Origin: an uncultured Lamprocystis sp.
Lineage (GTDB): Bacteria; Pseudomonadota; Gammaproteobacteria; Chromatiales; Chromatiaceae
Assembly (NCBI RefSeq): GCF_903933125.1
Contig: NZ_CAIZIZ010000249.1
Location: 1-61,063 of the forward strand
DNA: 61,063 nt
Reading direction: 5' to 3'
This document shows positions 18,418 to 26,853 of the stretch, in pieces; within the stretch, counting starts at the first letter, position 1; the number at the start of each line of letters is the position of its first letter. Position numbers and translations under genes: made by a program. Under the pieces are notes generated by a model, which was not told the DNA's origin, did not search any database, and was given only the letters and a program-made list of their open reading frames with translations.

Positions 18418-18501
18418 CTTGGTCTCCGTTGTTAAACCTGAAATCCACCCCGGTCGGGTCGCGATGCCGGTCGCCACCGATCGATTCGGGACCAGCACCT
18501 G

Positions 18502-21500
18502 TTATGTGCTCGCATTAACCCGCCGGAGCGCTGCCTCGACCTTCGGCAGGTAGTCCAGCGTCTCCTGTTTCAGTGGTCGCCCGATGCCGGCCAGATAGTT
18601 CTGGATTCGCTGCGGCCCGGCGTTGTAGGCCATCACGGCATGCTCCCAGTTCCCGAAGGTTCGGTAGTCCCGTGCGAGGTGCATGGCCGCCCCTTCGGCC
18701 GCCTCCACGGGGTCAAAGGGATTCGCTACGCCCAGCGCCGCGGCGGTTTTGGGCATGATCTGGAACATTCCCTGCGCACCCGCGGGCGAGACCGCCCCCA
18801 GGTTGAAGGTGCTCTCAACATAGGCAATCGCCGTCAGCAGACCGCTTGGCAAATCGTACTTGCGTTCCACCTCGCGGAAGTGTCCGCTCAGGTGGGCGGG
18901 TGCCACCAGGGGCTGTTCAACGCCCCCACGTTTGCTTAGCCCTTGCTCATGGCTTTTTTTTTCCTCGACCGTGGTTCTGTTGTAGGCTCCGATCAAGCGC
19001 AAATCGCTATCGTCCTTACTCCCCGCGGACCGCTCGATCAGTTCGGCCAAGTGCGCCCCCGTCCGCGGCCCCGACTCGTCGATCACCGCTTGACGGGCGG
19101 TCTGTTGCGCCGCAGTCGGTGCGAAGCTAAACACCGATTCGGTTGCCTGCCGGTACAACTGCGCTTGAGCAGGCGTCAAACCGTAGGACGAGATCTGACG
19201 CATTCGCGCGTCGATCAACGCCTCGCGCGCGGCCGTCCAGCCCTGTTCATCTCCGGCGGCCTCGCGCCCCGCCTGCAATGAAGCTCCCAGGCCCTTGCCA
19301 TCCATCAGCGACTGTGCGAAAGCCTTCGCGCCCGCCGTCACCTGGCCGGCGACGCCCTCGGCTCCGGCGCGGGTCACCGCGCCCGACTCGGCGAGCCTTG
19401 CGAAGACCCCGCCGACCTCGTTATGACCAATCTGCGCCGCGGTACGCGGCAGCAAGGCGCGTTGCTCGATGATCGCGCCGAGCGTCGCCTGCTGCTCCAA
19501 GTGCATGGCATGCTGCCGGTCGGATCGGAACGTCGACACGTCCCGCCCGGCGCCTTGCGCAAAGCGGTCCGGGGCGGTGGGACTCCAGGTGTCCTGGACT
19601 CCGCGTGCATGGGCAGCAACCTGCTCGGGTAGCCCTTGGGCATCCGGGCGAGCATCCCGTAACCCGACTGCATCGACCTGGGAGCGGGTGGCGCCGAAGC
19701 CGGGCACGGTCCCGGAGAGGTCGGCGTTGCGGTCGGGGGCGATCCGGTCTGGGGTGCGGAAGTTGAACAGCCCACTCAGGATCTCCATCCCAGCCTCCTT
19801 GGCCGATGCCCGTTCGCCAGCGGTCATGCTGCGGACGCGTTCACCGTCAGCGTGACCCAGGAGCAAGCCCATACCGGCCATCGCCCGCGCCTGCTCCGGG
19901 TCGGCCGTGACCCCGCCCGCCAGCAAGCGGTGGGTCTCGTACTGGACATCACCGTCGAGATTATACCGGGCAATCTGCTGCTCAAGCCGCTCGATCTGCG
20001 CTTGGTTCTCAGGTCGGACCAGTGCCGCACCGGTGGGTACGCCATTGTACGACCCCAGGGTGCCGAACCGTTCTGCTTGGGACTCGGCGTGATCAAGGCT
20101 GCGTGAGGACGACAGGATATCGTCTGCCGACTTGGTGAGGTTCGATGACTCCTCGCCACGCAAACCGGCACTGAAGACGTTACGGTTGCCTGATGAGGAA
20201 TCGACCTTCAGCGCTTCGGCAATGCGTGTCTCCAGTCCTTCGCTGGAGGTCACCTTACGCGCAATATCGGTTGCCATTTCATCAGCGAGGTTCGTTTGAA
20301 CCTGATACTGGCTCTGGAGCTTTGAGCTGATGTCAGCTCTTGCAGCTTCCTGTCTTTCCTGAGAGGAGCCCCTGAAATTGGCAGCACCACCAAGCCCGCC
20401 GGACAGAATCGCCGCCAACTGGTTCGTGGAGAGACCGCTTTCACGGTACTGCTGCGTCAGCCCTTCCGCGGTCTGCCATACCACCTGGTCGGTGGCGCTC
20501 TTCGCGCCGTCTTTCATCCAGGTCGACGCATGGCCCTCGAAACTCTCGCCGCTGCGCGAAGCGGTCAGCGACGCCGCGCTCGACAGCGCCGACGCGAATC
20601 CCTGGCTCGACCGCTCCATCGCCTGCTGACTCGACCGCAGGTCCCGCTGCACGTCCTGCCCGACATTGGCGGTCCAGGTCACCGACTCCGCCCCCGGTGC
20701 GGCCGTGCCCCGGATCGGGCCATGGTCATGTATCGGTCCGACCGTCAAGGCCGCAGCCGGGTTCACCACATCCGGGCTTGCGATCTTCTCGTTGATCAAG
20801 TCCCCGCCCTGCAGCCGCCCGGCCAAGTGCGTCGCGGTGACTGCGGAGCCGTAGATCAGCATCAAGGAAATCGCCGGGGTGCTGGCCGCCAGCATCCCGC
20901 CCACCCCCAGGTAGTCCGAGATCAAGAAATCCAACTTCCAGATCGCATAGATCGACGGCAGCGGGGTGTTACCGAGCCCGGCATCCTGGAGCGCGTCCAG
21001 CTTGAAGCGGATGGCCATCAGCAGGTACAGGTTGATGATCGCCAGGATCGGCTGCCACAGTTGGATCCACAGACCGAACAACAGGTATTTGCCGACCATC
21101 CGGATGCCGACCGGCCCCAGGCCGACGGCGAACACCATCAGCGGCGAGACGGCGAACAGGAAGGCCTCGAAGAAGGTCATCATCGGGCGCACGATGCGCG
21201 CGAACAGCCGCTCTTCCGACGCCCACTGGGTGTTGCGCTGCTGCGCCGCCTGCTCGATCGCCACCGCGTCCTGGTACTGCAACAGATCGCGCTTGTTCTT
21301 GGCCTCCGCGTAGGGCAGGAAGGCCGCCGCGGTCGCCATCACCATGTAGTTCTGGGCACCGACCCCGCCCCCGGCGATGGCATCGAGCGCCGCGTTCACC
21401 GCTCCCGGCACCTCGTCCGGGTTGCGGATCCCCAGCGTGGCCGCGACCGACCGGCGCAGCGCCGGTTCGTACTGCGTCATCAGATAGGCCGACAGATCGC

Positions 21501-22170
21501 CCCAAGCCTCCGGGCACTCCTTGGTGACCGGGTTGCCGCCGATCCACAACTGGGTGGTCGGGACCACCAGCGAACTGCCAAGGGCGTCGGCCCAGTTGGG
21601 ATTGCGCAGGATGTCGTCGGCGCTGCGGGTGCCGTTGTTGTACCCGTAGAGCGTGCATTCGGAGAGGTAATTGACGAAGGTCTTGGCCATGTCCGCCCCA
21701 GCGGTTGGGGCATTGGCCGCCCCCAGCGCGGACATCGACAGCGTCGTCTTGCGCACCCCTTGCAGGATATGCAGCGGTGCGGCGAACCCGTACTCGGTCA
21801 TGGCCGGGGTGGAGAACGCCTGCTCGAAGAGCCGGGCCACCCCGAAGCCGATCTGGCTCATCGCCGAACCGATCGCCGCCGGGCCGAGCGGGACATTGTC
21901 GACCACGCGCACGGCCCCGGAGTAGACATCCTCCACCGACAGCCGCACGGTCGGGCCGAACATCCCCAGATAAATGACCCAGGCCACCAGCAGGTGTTGG
22001 AGCTGCGGCGGCCGGGCCTGGATGATCCCCTGGAACAGGATCAACAGCAGACCGACCAGGAACCCGATGCCGGCCAGGGTGCGCATATCGCCCGAGCCCG
22101 AGAGCATGGCCACCGCGTTGAGGACCGCGGTCAGATAGGCGGCATCGCCGATCGAGACGATTTCCCACAT
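18502..22170 (-). CDS. traG: TraG-type mating-pair stabilisation protein with C-terminal lytic transglycosylase domain
   Basis: The 1222-residue product has a TraG_N-type N-terminus with several membrane helices (after MWEIVSIGDAAYLTAVLNAV, and again around residues 330-460). A long, low-hydrophobicity, Gln/Ala/Ser-rich middle probably lies in the periplasm. The last about 120 residues form an SLT lytic transglycosylase domain, with catalytic glutamate near residue 1119 in AIAYVESTFN, then GAQGMFQIMP and AYNAGP motifs. TraG stabilises mating pairs and, in F and SXT systems, takes part in entry exclusion. The fused muralytic domain could open the peptidoglycan for the transfer channel. It lies 9 bases after traH. 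Confidence 0.92.
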   Translation of the reverse strand: MWEIVSIGDAAYLTAVLNAVAMLSGSGDMRTLAGIGFLVGLLLILFQGIIQARPPQLQHLLVAWVIYLGMFGPTVRLSVEDVYSGAVRVVDNVPLGPAAIGSAMSQIGFGVARLFEQAFSTPAMTEYGFAAPLHILQGVRKTTLSMSALGAANAPTAGADMAKTFVNYLSECTLYGYNNGTRSADDILRNPNWADALGSSLVVPTTQLWIGGNPVTKECPEAWGDLSAYLMTQYEPALRRSVAATLGIRNPDEVPGAVNAALDAIAGGGVGAQNYMVMATAAAFLPYAEAKNKRDLLQYQDAVAIEQAAQQRNTQWASEERLFARIVRPMMTFFEAFLFAVSPLMVFAVGLGPVGIRMVGKYLLFGLWIQLWQPILAIINLYLLMAIRFKLDALQDAGLGNTPLPSIYAIWKLDFLISDYLGVGGMLAASTPAISLMLIYGSAVTATHLAGRLQGGDLINEKIASPDVVNPAAALTVGPIHDHGPIRGTAAPGAESVTWTANVGQDVQRDLRSSQQAMERSSQGFASALSSAASLTASRSGESFEGHASTWMKDGAKSATDQVVWQTAEGLTQQYRESGLSTNQLAAILSGGLGGAANFRGSSQERQEAARADISSKLQSQYQVQTNLADEMATDIARKVTSSEGLETRIAEALKVDSSSGNRNVFSAGLRGEESSNLTKSADDILSSSRSLDHAESQAERFGTLGSYNGVPTGAALVRPENQAQIERLEQQIARYNLDGDVQYETHRLLAGGVTADPEQARAMAGMGLLLGHADGERVRSMTAGERASAKEAGMEILSGLFNFRTPDRIAPDRNADLSGTVPGFGATRSQVDAVGLRDARPDAQGLPEQVAAHARGVQDTWSPTAPDRFAQGAGRDVSTFRSDRQHAMHLEQQATLGAIIEQRALLPRTAAQIGHNEVGGVFARLAESGAVTRAGAEGVAGQVTAGAKAFAQSLMDGKGLGASLQAGREAAGDEQGWTAAREALIDARMRQISSYGLTPAQAQLYRQATESVFSFAPTAAQQTARQAVIDESGPRTGAHLAELIERSAGSKDDSDLRLIGAYNRTTVEEKKSHEQGLSKRGGVEQPLVAPAHLSGHFREVERKYDLPSGLLTAIAYVESTFNLGAVSPAGAQGMFQIMPKTAAALGVANPFDPVEAAEGAAMHLARDYRTFGNWEHAVMAYNAGPQRIQNYLAGIGRPLKQETLDYLPKVEAALRRVNAST

Positions 22171-22179
22171 GGCGGCGAC

Positions 22180-23640
22180 TCAGTTGGCGCTCTCAGTTCC
22201 GGAATCGGGGACCCCGGACACCATGGAACGCCCTTTCAGCAGCCCGGCCAGGTTGCCGTAATACTGCATCAGCGATTGCAGATTCCCGTGCCGCTGGGCG
22301 AGCTCGGTATACTCCTGCGCCACATCCTCCTTGGCTGCCCGGATCTGTTCGACCGCCTGTTTTGCATAGGGGCTGTCGTGGATCGCCACCGCCCCCTCGA
22401 CCTGGCGGATCAGGTCGTCGATCAACAGCTTAGTCATCTCCAAGGCAATGATCGGCGACGCCTGTTCGGCGAAGGCCCGCGCGGTACCGCTGTCGTGCTG
22501 CCCGAGATTCCGGAGCATCGCCCCGACGCCATGCGGGGCCAGTTCCATGAACGCCTTCTCGGCATCGGTGAACGCCAGGTTGCCCCAGCGGAACTTCTCG
22601 ACCAGGCCGACGTTCGCCGCATTGCGCGGATCGCCCAGCAGCATTCGGCTGGTGTACTGGGCCAGGCCCACCAGGGCGTCCTCGCCGACGATCTGCGGAT
22701 CGAGGCAGGCGTTCACGTCGCGATCCAAACAGTCGTAGCGCTGCACGACCTGGGTGGTGCGCCGAACCGGGTCGCGCTCATGCACCCGCGGTCCCCACAG
22801 CAGATCCCGCACCGACAGCACGTTGCCGCGCAAGGGCGTAATCCGGGCCGATTCGCCGGCACCATCGGGTGCCGACTCGGCGGGACCGACAATCACGCTG
22901 CCGGTCACGCTCATGATCGCTTCGAGCAACCGGTCGTCGCCGCCCGCGAAGCGTGCCGCGACATTGCTGCGCTTGAGCGCCTGCCAGACGATGTTGCCTT
23001 GCAGGTCCGCTTGGGAGCGCTGCGCATCCGAGAGATTGGTCCGGGCCTGAGTCGCCGGACCCTGACCGGTGCTGGCAGTCCAGGTCTCGAAGATGTCGCC
23101 GATGCCCGTCGTGGCCAACGTCTGCGAGGTCTTGGCCGTCAGCGTGCCCTGGAAGGCCGAGACGGTATCGTTGACGAGGCCCTGGGCCAGTTGGCACGAG
23201 TCGGCGAAGCCCTGGTTGAGTTTCTGGAGGGTGTCCTGGAGCTTGCTCATCAGTTCGCCGGCCTCGCGCGACATGGCATTGACCGCCAACTGGAAGGCGT
23301 AGCCGGCGGCATTGGCGGCAATCGCGCGCAGTAGGGCCTGGAACTGCTCGGCGTTGATAAAGCTGAAGCTGCCCGCGTACAGGTCGATGCCGCCGCAGCC
23401 GGCCTCGAACGAGGGCGGTACGATGTGCCAGAGCGATTCGGCCGCGATCCGGTTGCGCGCCTGCAAGGACCCGCCGTCGAAGACTCCGCGCCGCTGCCCC
23501 AGGTGCGCACTGGGGGCGGTTGCGTTGGTCATGGTATTGAACAGCCGCTCGGACTGTTCGGCGATGCCGTCGGCGCGCAGGCCGCCGGCATCAAGCAGGA
23601 TCCCAAGGACGAGCGGGGCGATGCGCAGCAGTCTATTCAT
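22180..23640 (-). CDS. traH: TraH, conjugative pilus assembly protein
   Basis: The 486-residue product begins with a signal peptide (MNRLLRIAPLVLGILLDAGGLRA region) and has the TraH layout: CGGIDLYAGSFSFINAEQFQALLRAIAANAAGYAFQLAV near residue 100, a helical middle, and a C-terminus with repeated polar helices. TraH is a periplasmic F-type assembly factor working with TraF, TraG, TraU and TraW. Its start overlaps the end of traF by 8 bases. Confidence 0.92.
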   Translation of the reverse strand: MNRLLRIAPLVLGILLDAGGLRADGIAEQSERLFNTMTNATAPSAHLGQRRGVFDGGSLQARNRIAAESLWHIVPPSFEAGCGGIDLYAGSFSFINAEQFQALLRAIAANAAGYAFQLAVNAMSREAGELMSKLQDTLQKLNQGFADSCQLAQGLVNDTVSAFQGTLTAKTSQTLATTGIGDIFETWTASTGQGPATQARTNLSDAQRSQADLQGNIVWQALKRSNVAARFAGGDDRLLEAIMSVTGSVIVGPAESAPDGAGESARITPLRGNVLSVRDLLWGPRVHERDPVRRTTQVVQRYDCLDRDVNACLDPQIVGEDALVGLAQYTSRMLLGDPRNAANVGLVEKFRWGNLAFTDAEKAFMELAPHGVGAMLRNLGQHDSGTARAFAEQASPIIALEMTKLLIDDLIRQVEGAVAIHDSPYAKQAVEQIRAAKEDVAQEYTELAQRHGNLQSLMQYYGNLAGLLKGRSMVSGVPDSGTESAN

Positions 23641-24598
23641 GGATCAACTCACGCAGACGGGCGACCAGGGCGGTCGGGTCATCGGGCAATTCATCGGGGG
23701 GCACCAACAGCGCGCCGCGGGTATCAGCAGTGACCGCCCGCGTCGGACTGACCTCCGCTTCGGAGACCCAGCCCGCGGTCACGGCGGCTAGGACGAAGCG
23801 CTCCTGCAACTGGGCGAGCGAAAGGACCCCTTGGGCGACCGGCGCAAAGGCCGGGCCCTCGGGCCGGACCAGGAACAGGGCCGGGGTGGAGCGGACGCCC
23901 AAGGCGCGTGCCTGCCCGCTATCGGGACGAAAGCGGGGAAAGAACCCGCTCGGCAGCGCCTTGCCGTCCAGCGAAACGGCCAGCACCGTGAAACCGTAGC
24001 GGCTCGCCATCAGGTCCAACAGCGGGGCCTGGGCCTCGCAGTAGGGGCAGTCGGAGCGGTAGAAGAACCAGACCGCGGCCAGCTGGCCGATCCGCCTGAG
24101 CAAGGCGTCCCGCGCCTCGCCGGCGGTCTTGTTCGCCAGGTTGGCGCCGAAGGTGGCGGTCGGTCGTTGGGTGATCTCATCAAGGAAGGGGTCGCCCTGG
24201 ACCACCCGCTGGGCGACGCTGGCGAACTTGGACGATTTATCCAGCACGATGCGCTGGAGATAGAAATACGCGGCCACGTTCTCCGGCGTAGGCTCATCGA
24301 TGGCCCGGTCGCGGTAGCGGTCCAGGTGCTCGCGCATCCACGCGGCCGAGAGCGGCGGCGGTGGAGCGGCGACTGAGACCGGGGTGGCCTCGGGGACCGA
24401 AGCAACCGGTGGAGCAGGGGGCTCGGCCGCCGGCGCGGGATCGACCGGCTCGGCGGGCAGTACCGGCTTGGGGTCACGGTACCAGAACCAGCCCTCGCCC
24501 TTGCGCTCATAGAACCGCCCGGGCTCGGCCAAGGCTCCCGCCGCGACCAGCAGCCCCAGCCCAACGGCAATGACCTGACGGGGACTAGGCGCGGACAT
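23633..24598 (-). CDS. traF: TraF, conjugal transfer thioredoxin-fold protein
   Basis: The 321-residue product has a signal peptide, a proline-rich linker, and a C-terminal thioredoxin-like domain with a CPYC active-site motif at about residues 184-187 followed by a cis-proline region (RSTPALFLV). F-plasmid TraF lacks the CXXC pair, so this version may be redox-active and assist disulfide formation in pilus assembly proteins. I used the ATG at 24598; a GTG at 24607 lies just upstream. It overlaps the FlhC-like gene by 14 bases. Confidence 0.88.
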   Translation of the reverse strand: MSAPSPRQVIAVGLGLLVAAGALAEPGRFYERKGEGWFWYRDPKPVLPAEPVDPAPAAEPPAPPVASVPEATPVSVAAPPPPLSAAWMREHLDRYRDRAIDEPTPENVAAYFYLQRIVLDKSSKFASVAQRVVQGDPFLDEITQRPTATFGANLANKTAGEARDALLRRIGQLAAVWFFYRSDCPYCEAQAPLLDLMASRYGFTVLAVSLDGKALPSGFFPRFRPDSGQARALGVRSTPALFLVRPEGPAFAPVAQGVLSLAQLQERFVLAAVTAGWVSEAEVSPTRAVTADTRGALLVPPDELPDDPTALVARLRELIHE

Positions 24599-25079
24599 AG
24601 AGTGCACAGATCGGGCAGCGCAGGCCCAGCGACCCGGTGTGCATCAGGAGATACTGCACGTCGCACCGCGGGCAGCGCGAGAAGCTCGCCTGGCCGCTGC
24701 GCAGGTCGCTGGCCACGGCCCAGGCCAGGTTGATGGGGAGCAAGGGCCGCGATCCTCCCGGCAGCAGCGCCAGGTAGAGATCATAGGCATCCGTCAGGGC
24801 GAGGTAGTCGATGGCCTGGTCGAGGACCGGCCCCTGGCGCGCCAGGTAGAGGCGCGCGAACAGCGACGCATGGGCCTGTTGGCCGCGGGTCTTCGCCACC
24901 GTCCCGACGCTGTTGGCCAGCGGCCCGCCGCGCGGCGGGCGCTCATGGATCTCCCGGTACAGTCGGCGTAGCGTCTCCAAGCGCACCGCGGTGGCGGCAT
25001 GGACGATCGACAGCTTGGTGTGGTGGCCGATCAGCCGGATCGCCAAGGCGAAGCGGTGATGACGCTCAAGCGTGCTCAT
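24585..25079 (-). CDS. FlhC-family transcriptional activator (SetC/AcaC-like)
   Basis: The 164-residue product ends with two CxxC pairs, C136/C139 and C155/C158, spaced like the zinc-binding cysteines of FlhC. The hydrophobic core (LPINLAWAVASDL) also fits FlhC. FlhC acts with FlhD as a hetero-oligomeric activator of flagellar genes; SXT/R391 (SetCD) and IncA/C (AcaCD) elements use homologues as master activators of transfer. Here the gene lies inside the transfer operon between the FlhD-like gene and traF, overlapping both, so the activator would amplify its own operon. Confidence 0.85.
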   Translation of the reverse strand: MSTLERHHRFALAIRLIGHHTKLSIVHAATAVRLETLRRLYREIHERPPRGGPLANSVGTVAKTRGQQAHASLFARLYLARQGPVLDQAIDYLALTDAYDLYLALLPGGSRPLLPINLAWAVASDLRSGQASFSRCPRCDVQYLLMHTGSLGLRCPICALYVRA

Positions 25080-25446
25080 AGCGTTCGCCCTCGACCGCTT
25101 TCAGCACTGTATGCAGCCCGACGACCGCGGCGCAGTCGCCATCCTTGATGCCCGCGCGTCCGGGATGCTGACCGCAGGCACGCTCCAGCGCCCGTGGCGG
25201 GACCCGGACCGCGAAGGCGCACACCGGCAGCTTCGCGAGGGCCATGACCTCATCGACGCTGGCCGTCGCGAGCCACTGCCCAAGGGTCGGCGGGACCCCG
25301 AACGCGGTCACCGCGTACTGGACGTTGTCACGGGCGGCATCGCGCGCCGCCAGGAAAAAGGTGAGGTTGACCCGCTCGATCGCTGCGCTGTGCGGCTGGA
25401 TGGCGACGGCGTGGGGGGTGGCGATCGTCTGTGCAGTCACGTTCAT
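25066..25446 (-). CDS. FlhD-family transcriptional activator subunit (SetD/AcaD-like)
   Basis: The 126-residue product contains NLTFFLAARDAARDN, VTAFGVPPTLGQWLATASVDEVMALA and a following VCAFAVRVP, matching the FlhD order of LNLSYLLLAQ-, LG-, and ALTLPQMVKLA-like segments. It would form the activator with the FlhC-like protein encoded immediately downstream (14-base overlap). The ATG at 25446 overlaps the stop of the upstream lytic transglycosylase gene. A longer frame to 26529 is a shadow of that gene. Confidence 0.8.
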   Translation of the reverse strand: MNVTAQTIATPHAVAIQPHSAAIERVNLTFFLAARDAARDNVQYAVTAFGVPPTLGQWLATASVDEVMALAKLPVCAFAVRVPPRALERACGQHPGRAGIKDGDCAAVVGLHTVLKAVEGERYEHA

Positions 25447-26501
25447 CGATAGCCCTCGCGCGCCGCCAGGACGCGCGGCACATAGCGTTGGGTCTCCGGG
25501 TATGGCGGGACCCGGCCGTAGCGGATCACCGCGCGTTCCCCGGCGTTGTAGCCGGCGGCCACCAGAGCCGGATCGCCGTCGAACAGTTCCGCCAGATCGC
25601 GCAGATAGCGCACCCCGGCCTCGATGTTCTGACCTAGGTCCCGCGGGTTGGCCCCGTAGCGTGCGGCGGTGCCGGGCATCAACTGCATGACGCCGCGCGC
25701 CCCTTTGGGCGACACGGCCGCGTGGCGGAAACCGCTCTCGGCCTGGGCGATGGCGAGCGCGAAGGCCGGGTCGATCCCGTGGCGGACGGCCGCGGCCCGG
25801 ACCATGCCGACGATCGGGTCGGTCTCCGCTGCCGCGGGCCGAACGCCGGTGTAGGTTCGAATTGCCACGGTCCCGCGCGCTGGCCCGGCATCGTCCAGGG
25901 CGGCGGCGATGGCGAGGACCCGTCGGCCAAGGGTCCGTGCCGCGGTCGGATCGTTCGGATGGGCCACACGCCCGACCGCCAGTGCCGGGTCCTGCGGGGC
26001 CGCGCGCAACCGCTCGGCCAGGGCTGCCGCGGCGCGGCGCAGATTCGTCGTCGGGTCCAGCAGACCGGCTGCCGCGGCGCCAGGCCGCATGTGCACGAGG
26101 AGTCCCGTCATGCCGACGCCAAGCTCGGTGTGTTGATCGAAGCGCGCCATCGCGGCCTCGGCCTCGGCGCGGCTGGCGTACTGTCGCGGTGTCTCGCCGA
26201 TGATCAGGGTCCAGGGCCAGGGGGCGGCGGTCCGGTCCTCCCCGATCTTGCCGCTGCGCGTCAGCGCGAGCGCATACAAGAGTCCCGGAGCGATCCCCTC
26301 CCGGTGTGCGGCCTGCTCCCACGGGGTACCGTCGAAGCGAATCGGCGGTGAAGTAGCCGTATCGGTGCGCGCGGTCGCAATGGGCGCTGCTGACAGCCAG
26401 GCAAGCATGACGATGAACATCGCAAGTAATCGGGACAGGCGGTCGATGATACCGCCTTTTTCGGTGAATGACATGATGCGGAACCGTATTCGTGAGTGCA
26501 T
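25443..26501 (-). CDS. lytic transglycosylase (SLT domain), secreted
   Basis: The product of up to 352 residues has an N-terminal signal segment (LLAMFIVMLAWLSAAPIATA). It also has a first SLT-like but degenerate region (GIAPGLLYALALTRSG, lacking the usual catalytic glutamate) and a second complete SLT domain with catalytic glutamate at about residue 255 in AIAQAESGFRH, followed by GARGVMQLMPGTA and AAGYNAGE. It should cut peptidoglycan to make room for the transfer apparatus. In-frame alternative starts are at 26474 and 26420. It is translationally coupled to the FlhD-like gene. Confidence 0.88.
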   Translation of the reverse strand: MHSRIRFRIMSFTEKGGIIDRLSRLLAMFIVMLAWLSAAPIATARTDTATSPPIRFDGTPWEQAAHREGIAPGLLYALALTRSGKIGEDRTAAPWPWTLIIGETPRQYASRAEAEAAMARFDQHTELGVGMTGLLVHMRPGAAAAGLLDPTTNLRRAAAALAERLRAAPQDPALAVGRVAHPNDPTAARTLGRRVLAIAAALDDAGPARGTVAIRTYTGVRPAAAETDPIVGMVRAAAVRHGIDPAFALAIAQAESGFRHAAVSPKGARGVMQLMPGTAARYGANPRDLGQNIEAGVRYLRDLAELFDGDPALVAAGYNAGERAVIRYGRVPPYPETQRYVPRVLAAREGYR

Positions 26502-26562
26502 AAGCGAGCGCTAATAAGGCGCGCAGCACTCTATTGCACCGAGGGCTATATGGCCGAGCGTG

Positions 26563-26853
26563 CTATTCATCGGGAGCCACGCAATTCAATAGCCGCAGAC
26601 GCCGCGACAATTGTGGGTCGGAAGTCGGCGGCGATTCCGGCGGTGGAGCCAGTGCGATTTCCGGTCGATGGGCCGTGCCGACCCCGCCGCGCAGCACGGC
26701 CAGGCCGATCAAGGCGAGCGAGCGCAGCCGCTCGGCGCGGTAGCGCGGCCCGACGGCGCTCAAGTCGTCGATCAGTTCGCGTTGCGCCGGGTGGATGTTG
26801 ACGATCACCCGGCGCACCGGGTCGAGCGGCTCGGCGTGGGCCTCAGCGGGCAT
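26563..26853 (-). CDS. small partition protein, ParR-like
   Basis: The 96-residue product starts at the ATG at 26853, 11 bases inside the end of the ParM-like gene. It contains VRRVIVNIHPAQRELIDDL, YRAERLRSLALIGLAVL, a pattern compatible with a ribbon-helix-helix DNA-binding segment, then a proline-rich tail. In ParMRC systems ParR binds the centromere and caps the ParM filament; position and size fit this role here. The similarity is weak, so the call rests mainly on context. Confidence 0.55.
   Translation of the reverse strand: MPAEAHAEPLDPVRRVIVNIHPAQRELIDDLSAVGPRYRAERLRSLALIGLAVLRGGVGTAHRPEIALAPPPESPPTSDPQLSRRLRLLNCVAPDE

Noticed and set aside
20530-23334. 934-codon plus-strand open frame
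   Set aside because: It lies antisense to traG and traH, has Arg/Gln/His-rich shadow composition and no recognisable domain.
25066-26529. 487-codon minus-strand frame extending the FlhD-like gene upstream
   Set aside because: The N-terminal 360 codons are an out-of-frame reading of the lytic transglycosylase gene; only the last 126 codons match FlhD.
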